A stretch of 64,000 bases of DNA, from positions 1 through 64,000 of the forward strand of contig CANRHB010000008.1 of the NCBI GenBank assembly GCA_947630325.1, given 5' to 3'. Source of the stretch: an uncultured Clostridia bacterium. GTDB lineage: Bacteria > Bacillota > Clostridia > Christensenellales > Borkfalkiaceae. Positions 59,088 through 64,000 of the stretch are shown here, piece by piece; position 1 is the first letter of the stretch, and each line of letters opens with the position of its first letter. The notes below the pieces were generated by a model. It was not told where the DNA came from, searched no databases, and was given only the letters and a program-made list of their open reading frames with translations. Both the position numbers and the translations under genes were made by a program.

Positions 59088-61175
59088 TTATGCCTCGTAA
59101 AGGTCCTTATAGCGATCTTCGTACACGACCACGCAAGTATCGTTATTGTACTTGTTGAGCACCGAGGTTTGAAGTTCGCTCGAATAGGAGGAGAAGTTCT
59201 CCGCGGTCAGCGCCTCATAGTAGAGATTGGAGAAGGTGCCCTCCACCTCGATCTCATCCCAATTGAACTCATTTCCGTAGGGAGTGGGATTTTCCTTGGA
59301 ATAAGCGAAGGTGCAGTACATGATGTGCCAGCCGTAATCGGAGGGAGCCACCGTAATGGTGCCGGGGCCGCCGCGGACCGCTTCCTGCGCCGCATATTCG
59401 AATTCCTTCACGAAGTCGGTATTGTTGGGGGAGACCACATAGCCGAGGTAGGTGTTGAGACCCGCCGTATCGGTATTGTATGCGAAGGAGAGTTCGTTGA
59501 TGACGGAGAGCGCGCGGTTTTCCTGCGAACCGTCCTGAAAGATGTGGCAGGCGTTGAAGTGCTCCGTAAAGTCTACCTGTGCCTCATAGTAGAGGAACTT
59601 CGAATAATCGACGGTGCCGTCCTCCGCATAATAGCTCTCCTGGGCATAGTAGGCGTCCTCGGTGCCGTTGGGATAGTACGCCTTGCCGCCGACCTGCTTG
59701 AGAGAGAATCCCGCGTATTTGAGGTAGCCCTTCATTTCGGAAAGGAAGCCCTCGATGGAGAGTTTTGCGGGCTGGAAGTTATAAACCTTGTCGCCGTCCT
59801 CGTCCGTGCTCTCGAACACTTTGCCGTTGTAGGTGTACTGCCCGAGGTAGTTGGGGATCTTCTCGTACTGCGCGGGCGCGCTTGCCGTCCCCACCGTCTT
59901 TTTCATGCTGTCTTCGAAGAAGAGGTACTTTCTGTCCGCATTGTCCGCGGTGTAGGCGTTATCCGTTCCCGCCTCATAGGAATAGTCCTCGTGCCCCGTG
60001 AACCACGTGTTGCGCTGGTCGGTGGCGACGAGCCCCTTCAAGAGGGAGGCGCGCTTGACGAATTTATTGCCCTTCACGTCGCCGAAGTCCGCCTCGGAGT
60101 CGTTGAGTTCCTGCGTCTGGCGGGAGCTGAAGGGAAGGAGGATGTTGATGACAAAGCCGTAATTATCGGGCGCATAGAGCACAAAACTCGTGTCGCTTAC
60201 GCCGTCGAGCGCGCTCTCGAGCGCGGAGGCGTCCGAGCCGCCGAACTGCTCTTTCTGGGAGGCGAGGGTGGTCTGATACTTCTCTTCTTTCACCCATTCC
60301 TCTCTGACCTTTTCCTTGGCCTGCTCTTCGAACACTTCGCCGAGCTTGTTGATGAGTTGCGTCTCGTATTGGGACTTCCGTTCGCTGTTGTAGTAGGCGA
60401 GTTTGGTGATGTCGCTCGTGTCCTCTCCTTTGGAAACGAGCCCGTAATAGTGGAGGTTGGAAAGAAGGGTCTTATACGCCTTCATGCGCGTGGTGGGCGT
60501 GGAACCTTCCTGCGCCTCGTAAGTGCCGCAGTCCGAAGCGGCGTTGTAGCCCGTGTAAATTTTGTACGCGGGGTCGTAATAGCCCTCTTTCACGGTGTCG
60601 AGGCCGTTGGGCGTGGTGCGCGCGGTGTCGTGGTCGTGCTCGTCCTCTTCGGTTTCGATATATTGGAGTTCCTGCGAGTCGAGGGTGGCGTTCATGCTCG
60701 ATTTCACGGTATATTCGGCCGTCTCGATCTCGTCCTTATCGAGGAAATAGGCGAGCGCGGCGATCTCCTTTTCGGACTCGTCCGCCTCGGCGATCTTCTT
60801 GTCCCATTCGGACTTTGTCTTGGTGCTGTCCGTATCGAGGAAGTAAGCCTGCGCATACTGCACATAGAGCTGGCGGTTGACAAGCTGGTTCTTCAACATT
60901 TCGTATACGGTGGAGGCCTCCATGCCGTAAGAATTCACATAGGTGCTCCCGACGCTCGCATAGCTTGCCACAAGGTCGCGTTTCAAAACGTCGCTCGGCT
61001 TGATCGTCCCTTTGAGGGAGGAATAGTCCTCGCTCTTGGTGAGATCGACGGACGCCACGACCTGCTCGAGATCTTTTTTGAGGTTGTTCGTCACGAGCGC
61101 GCACCCCGAGAAACTGCCTGCGGCGAGAAGGGACGCAAGCGCAAGCGCGGCGAACTTTGTCTTTTTGAATTTCAT
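59088..61175 (-). CDS. PrsA/SurA-like extracytoplasmic foldase lipoprotein
   Basis: 695 residues; the lipobox SFSGC gives lipid-linked Cys at about 23. The N-terminal helical part (LVNRQLYVQYAQAYFLD, SEWDKKIAEADESEKEIAALAYFLD in parts) resembles SurA-type chaperone domains, and the region near 610-640 (ITVAPSDYGWHIMYCTF) looks like the end of a parvulin PPIase domain. Longer than PrsA of Bacillus (about 290 residues), with a large middle part of unknown fold. A rotamase activity is inferred. Likely acts outside the membrane on secreted proteins. Confidence 0.72.
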   Translation of the reverse strand: MKFKKTKFAALALASLLAAGSFSGCALVTNNLKKDLEQVVASVDLTKSEDYSSLKGTIKPSDVLKRDLVASYASVGSTYVNSYGMEASTVYEMLKNQLVNRQLYVQYAQAYFLDTDSTKTKSEWDKKIAEADESEKEIAALAYFLDKDEIETAEYTVKSSMNATLDSQELQYIETEEDEHDHDTARTTPNGLDTVKEGYYDPAYKIYTGYNAASDCGTYEAQEGSTPTTRMKAYKTLLSNLHYYGLVSKGEDTSDITKLAYYNSERKSQYETQLINKLGEVFEEQAKEKVREEWVKEEKYQTTLASQKEQFGGSDASALESALDGVSDTSFVLYAPDNYGFVINILLPFSSRQTQELNDSEADFGDVKGNKFVKRASLLKGLVATDQRNTWFTGHEDYSYEAGTDNAYTADNADRKYLFFEDSMKKTVGTASAPAQYEKIPNYLGQYTYNGKVFESTDEDGDKVYNFQPAKLSIEGFLSEMKGYLKYAGFSLKQVGGKAYYPNGTEDAYYAQESYYAEDGTVDYSKFLYYEAQVDFTEHFNACHIFQDGSQENRALSVINELSFAYNTDTAGLNTYLGYVVSPNNTDFVKEFEYAAQEAVRGGPGTITVAPSDYGWHIMYCTFAYSKENPTPYGNEFNWDEIEVEGTFSNLYYEALTAENFSSYSSELQTSVLNKYNNDTCVVVYEDRYKDLYEA

Positions 61176-61243
61176 AAATTTTATCACTCCGGACCGTTGT
61201 TCTTTTTCCGCGGAAAAACTTTCCCGCAGTTTCATACCAAACT

Positions 61244-61272
61244 ATTATAACGCATTTTCAAAATTAGTGCAA
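61244..61272 (-). promoter_or_regulatory. Promoter of the foldase/uppP operon
   Basis: Minus strand TTGCAC (61267-61272), 17 bases, TATAAT (61244-61249). Confidence 0.8.
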
Positions 61273-61289
61273 ATGTTTCTCGGTGAAAA

Positions 61290-64000
61290 TCACGCAAAAG
61301 TTGAAGCAAATTTCAGAAATTTCGTCATTTGCACCATGGTTTTGCCGCCGTCCCCTTTGGGGGGGAAGCAAAGGGCGGGCGCGATCGTCATGTCGAGCCC
61401 CACGAGCCCGCGGTATTTTTCCATCGCCGCCTGCAACCTCTCGTCGCTCAGCGCGCTCAGTTCGGCAAACTCGAGGGTCCCCCCTCTGGGTCCGACCGCG
61501 ATCTTTCTTACCCCGAACTTCGCGGCATAACTCTTCAAAACGGCGATCACGAGCAGATTGAGCGTCTCGGGCGGGAGAGGCCCATAGGTCTCCTCCATCG
61601 AGAGGCACACCCGCTTGTAGTCCGCGGTGCTCCTGATCTCGGCAATTTGTTTGTAGCAGTCGAGCCGCCCCGCGTTGGACTCGATATACCGCTCGGGAAT
61701 GAACGCCGTCGTCTTGATGTCGAGATCGACCGCCTCCTGCCGCACTCCCGTCAGTTCCTCTTTGAGGATCTTCGCGTAAAGTTCATAGCCGACCTTATCC
61801 ATGTGCCCGTGCTGTTCCGCGCCGAGCACGTTGCCCGCGCCCCTTATCTCGAGGTCGCGCATGGCGATCTTGAACCCGCTCCCGAGTTCGGTGAACTGCA
61901 TGAGCGCCTTCAAGCGTTCGGCGGCGTTTGCGCTCATCACCCGCTCGGGCTTATAGGTGAAATAGGCGTGGGCGAGGCGGGAACTTCTGCCCACCCTTCC
62001 CCTGAGCTGATAGAGCTGGGAGACGCCCAACCTGTCCGCGTCGATGACGATGAGGGTGTTGGCGTTGGGGAGGTCCACCCCGTTTTCGATGATGGTGGTC
62101 GTCACGAGGATGTCGTACTCCCCGCGGTAAAAGCCGAACACATTCTTTTCGAGGACCGACTTGTCCATTCTCCCGTGGGCGAGGGTGACCCGCGCCTCGG
62201 GCACGATCTCCCGCACCCGCTTTGCGAAAGAGTGGATGCTCTCCACGCGGTTATAGAGCAAAAAGATCTGCCCGCCGCGGGCGATCTCCCTGATACATGC
62301 GTCGCGGATGAGGGTCTCCGTCTCCTCGGCGACATAAGTCTGCACGGGGAGGCGGGCATGAGGGGGGGTCTGGATGGTGGAAATATCGCGGATCCCCGAG
62401 AGGGAGAGATGCAGGGTGCGCGGAATGGGGGTCGCCGTCATGGTGAGGCAGTCCACGTCCCGCTTGACGTTCTTGATCTTTTCCTTGTGCTCCACCCCGA
62501 ACCGCTGTTCCTCGTCGAGGATGAGGAGGCCCAAATCGTGGAATTTCACGTCCTTGGAGAGGAGCCTGTGGGTGCCGATGACAAGGTCGATCTCCCCCTT
62601 TTCGAGGGCGGAGAGAATGGCCGTCTGCTCTTTTTCGGTGCGGAAGCGGTTGAGGCAGGCGATGCGCACGCCGAACTCCTTCATCCGCTCCTCTGCGGTG
62701 CGCAGGTGCTGTTCGGAGAGGACGGTGGAGGGGCACATGAGCGCTGCCTGCCGCCCGTCGAGAATGCAAAGGTAGGCGGCGCGGAGGGCAACTTCGGTCT
62801 TTCCGAACCCCACGTCCCCGCAAAGGAGGCGGTCCATCACTTTCTCGGAGCACATGTCCGCCAAGATCTCGTTGGTGGAGACGGTTTGGTCGGGGGTGTC
62901 CTCATAGGGGAACGCCGCCTCGAACTCCTCCATCTCCTCGCGGAATTCGGGGAACACGTATCCCCTCTTCTCCTGCCGCTCGGCATAGAGCACTTTGAGG
63001 TCGAACGCCATCTTTTTGAGGGAGGCGCGCACCCGCGCCTTCACCCGTTCGAACTCCCCGCCGCCGATCTTGGAGAGGGAGGGGTTCTCCCCGCCCATGT
63101 ATTTGGAGAGCACGTCCATCTGCTCGACGGGCACATAGAGGGTGTCGCCGTCCTTGTATTCGAGGGCGATGTACTCCTTGGTGCCGTCCGTCGTCTCGAT
63201 TTTTTTGGTGCCCGTGATGCGTCCGATGCCGTAAGTCTCGTGCACGGCAAAGTCCCCCACCTCGGGCGCGAGGAAGAGATCTCCCCTCCTCTTTTTCACC
63301 CGCCGCTCGTTCGGCGCTTTGAGGAAGAGGTCCCCCGTGCCCACCACGGCAAGTTTGCATTCGTGCAGGATGAACCCTCCCGAAAGAGTTTCGGGGAGCA
63401 CCGAAATGCCCGAAAATTCCTCGAGCTTTTGGGGAAGGGGCGAAACGGGAAATCCCCCCTCATAGAGCGCGTTTTTGAGTTTTTCGGCGCGCTCCTCCCC
63501 GCCGCACCAGAGCATGATGCGGTACCCCGTCTTTCTCCACGCCCCGACGTCGACGAGGAGGTCGGGGAAGGAGTTGAGGTACTTCCGCGCGGGGGTCGAT
63601 TTGAAGTTGAAAATTTTGAGGGGCTCGAAGAAAAAGACGGAGCCCGTGAACGTCTGCAGGGCGAGTTTGCGGTAATTCCCGATGTTGGAGAGAAAATCTT
63701 CCCTGTCCACATATTGGTTTTTGGAAAAGCGCATGACCTCTCCCCCCTCCAAGAGGCGGGAAAAGCGCTCCTCGTGCTCCTTGTAGAGTCCGTCCAATTT
63801 GTCGCGGATGAGTTTGCACTCGTCGAAGATGAGAAGGGTATCTTCTTTGAGCAAAGAAAAGAGGTCGCAGCTGTTTTCGCAGAGGGGCAACACGAAGTCG
63901 TTATAGTTCCCCGCGGAAATCTCCTCGGCGATCGCGCTCATGCGGGAATAGGCCGCGGCGCTCGGCGCCTTTTTGAGTTCGGAGGAGAGAACGGCGGCGA
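61290..64000 (-). CDS. mfd: Transcription-repair coupling factor Mfd, N-terminus cut by the window edge
   Basis: About 900 residues present; the frame stays open to base 64000, so roughly the first 230-270 residues are missing. Mfd removes stalled RNA polymerase and recruits UvrA. RNA polymerase-binding part: LAPEVGDFAVHETYGIGRIT and DTLYVPVEQMD. Helicase: Walker A in LCGDVGFGKTEVALRAAY, LLILDEEQRFGVEHKEK, TATPIPRTLHLSLSG, VTTTIIENGVDLPNANT and LYQLRGRVGRSSR. The C-terminal TRG region ends KFLKFASTFA. An internal ATG at 63941 is not the start. Confidence 0.97.
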   Translation of the reverse strand, partial: AAVLSSELKKAPSAAAYSRMSAIAEEISAGNYNDFVLPLCENSCDLFSLLKEDTLLIFDECKLIRDKLDGLYKEHEERFSRLLEGGEVMRFSKNQYVDREDFLSNIGNYRKLALQTFTGSVFFFEPLKIFNFKSTPARKYLNSFPDLLVDVGAWRKTGYRIMLWCGGEERAEKLKNALYEGGFPVSPLPQKLEEFSGISVLPETLSGGFILHECKLAVVGTGDLFLKAPNERRVKKRRGDLFLAPEVGDFAVHETYGIGRITGTKKIETTDGTKEYIALEYKDGDTLYVPVEQMDVLSKYMGGENPSLSKIGGGEFERVKARVRASLKKMAFDLKVLYAERQEKRGYVFPEFREEMEEFEAAFPYEDTPDQTVSTNEILADMCSEKVMDRLLCGDVGFGKTEVALRAAYLCILDGRQAALMCPSTVLSEQHLRTAEERMKEFGVRIACLNRFRTEKEQTAILSALEKGEIDLVIGTHRLLSKDVKFHDLGLLILDEEQRFGVEHKEKIKNVKRDVDCLTMTATPIPRTLHLSLSGIRDISTIQTPPHARLPVQTYVAEETETLIRDACIREIARGGQIFLLYNRVESIHSFAKRVREIVPEARVTLAHGRMDKSVLEKNVFGFYRGEYDILVTTTIIENGVDLPNANTLIVIDADRLGVSQLYQLRGRVGRSSRLAHAYFTYKPERVMSANAAERLKALMQFTELGSGFKIAMRDLEIRGAGNVLGAEQHGHMDKVGYELYAKILKEELTGVRQEAVDLDIKTTAFIPERYIESNAGRLDCYKQIAEIRSTADYKRVCLSMEETYGPLPPETLNLLVIAVLKSYAAKFGVRKIAVGPRGGTLEFAELSALSDERLQAAMEKYRGLVGLDMTIAPALCFPPKGDGGKTMVQMTKFLKFASTFA

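Noticed and set aside
59079-61250. A 723-residue open frame opposite the foldase gene
   Set aside because: Shadow of the real lipoprotein gene, which has a promoter, ribosome site and lipobox on the other strand.
63480-63941. Start of mfd at the internal ATG 63941
   Set aside because: The frame stays open to the window end with Mfd-like sequence, and a full Mfd needs about 250 more residues.

Overview
This 64 kb window looks like a chromosomal segment of an anaerobic, endospore-forming member of the Bacillota (class Clostridia), probably an uncultivated gut lineage. The evidence is a spoIVA gene behind a SigE-like promoter, minD/minE, degV, a TM1266-type hydrogenase-associated regulator, an L-arabinose pathway with GH51 and GH36 glycosidases, strong Shine-Dalgarno sites, and TTGACA-17-TATAAT promoters throughout. 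The narrower taxon is inference only. There is no phage, plasmid or CRISPR module. The last gene, mfd, runs off the right edge.

Layout: 0-2 kb, two DUF2589-family genes plus a small partner, then tRNA-Ser. 2.3-4.2 kb, degV, minE, minD. 4.4-5.6 kb, a large block of nested intergenic repeats. 5.7-9.7 kb, an atypical sirtuin, a cupin/HxlR divergent pair, a membrane-anchored protein with a duplicated unknown domain, and a helical-bundle protein. 9.7-15.2 kb, a 1702-residue surface protein whose promoter spacer is mostly a 12-base G tract (candidate phase-variable promoter). 15.8-18.1 kb, a TtcA-like protein, tcdA and a macrodomain protein. 18.2-18.6 kb, tRNA-Thr(CGU) with broken copies on both sides. 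18.8-21.7 kb, a beta-helix surface protein and a metallo-beta-lactamase-fold protein. 21.7-31.8 kb, the arabinose/galactoside cluster (araB, araD, araA, GH36, a UDP-sugar pyrophosphorylase, GH51 and two unknown small genes), read right to left and interrupted by a repeat block. 32.3-33.0 kb, a decayed SLOG (DUF1273-like) gene divergent from a small XRE regulator, with CGTGGA-NN-TCCACG operators between them. 33.1-35.6 kb, mscS and spoIVA. 35.7-42.0 kb, a six-gene operon including hslO. 42.2-45.3 kb, asd, dapA, dapB (lysine/diaminopimelate). 45.9-48.6 kb, tRNA-Thr(GGU) and an ABC importer. 49.5-51.1 kb, the hydrogenase-associated regulator, a Cys-Pro-Asp repeat lipoprotein and a membrane protein. 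52.0-54.2 kb, a two-component system. 54.3-58.2 kb, a radical-SAM/DUF4130 pair, a ferritin-like protein, an aldo/keto reductase and a 50-residue YjzC-like protein. 58.2-64 kb, uppP, a PrsA-like lipoprotein and mfd.

The most unusual feature of the non-coding DNA is a dispersed system of nested repeats. Short palindromic host repeats carry, always at the same internal position, a 50-57 bp hairpin cassette; I count ten copies in nine of the intergenic gaps' repeat tracts. One composite stretch of about 400 bp is nearly identical at 5.0 kb and 51.2 kb. Other points worth a second look are the poly-G promoter, two genes whose -10 boxes lie six bases from the start codon (apparently leaderless), the XRE operator module beside a broken target gene, and paired tRNA remnants.
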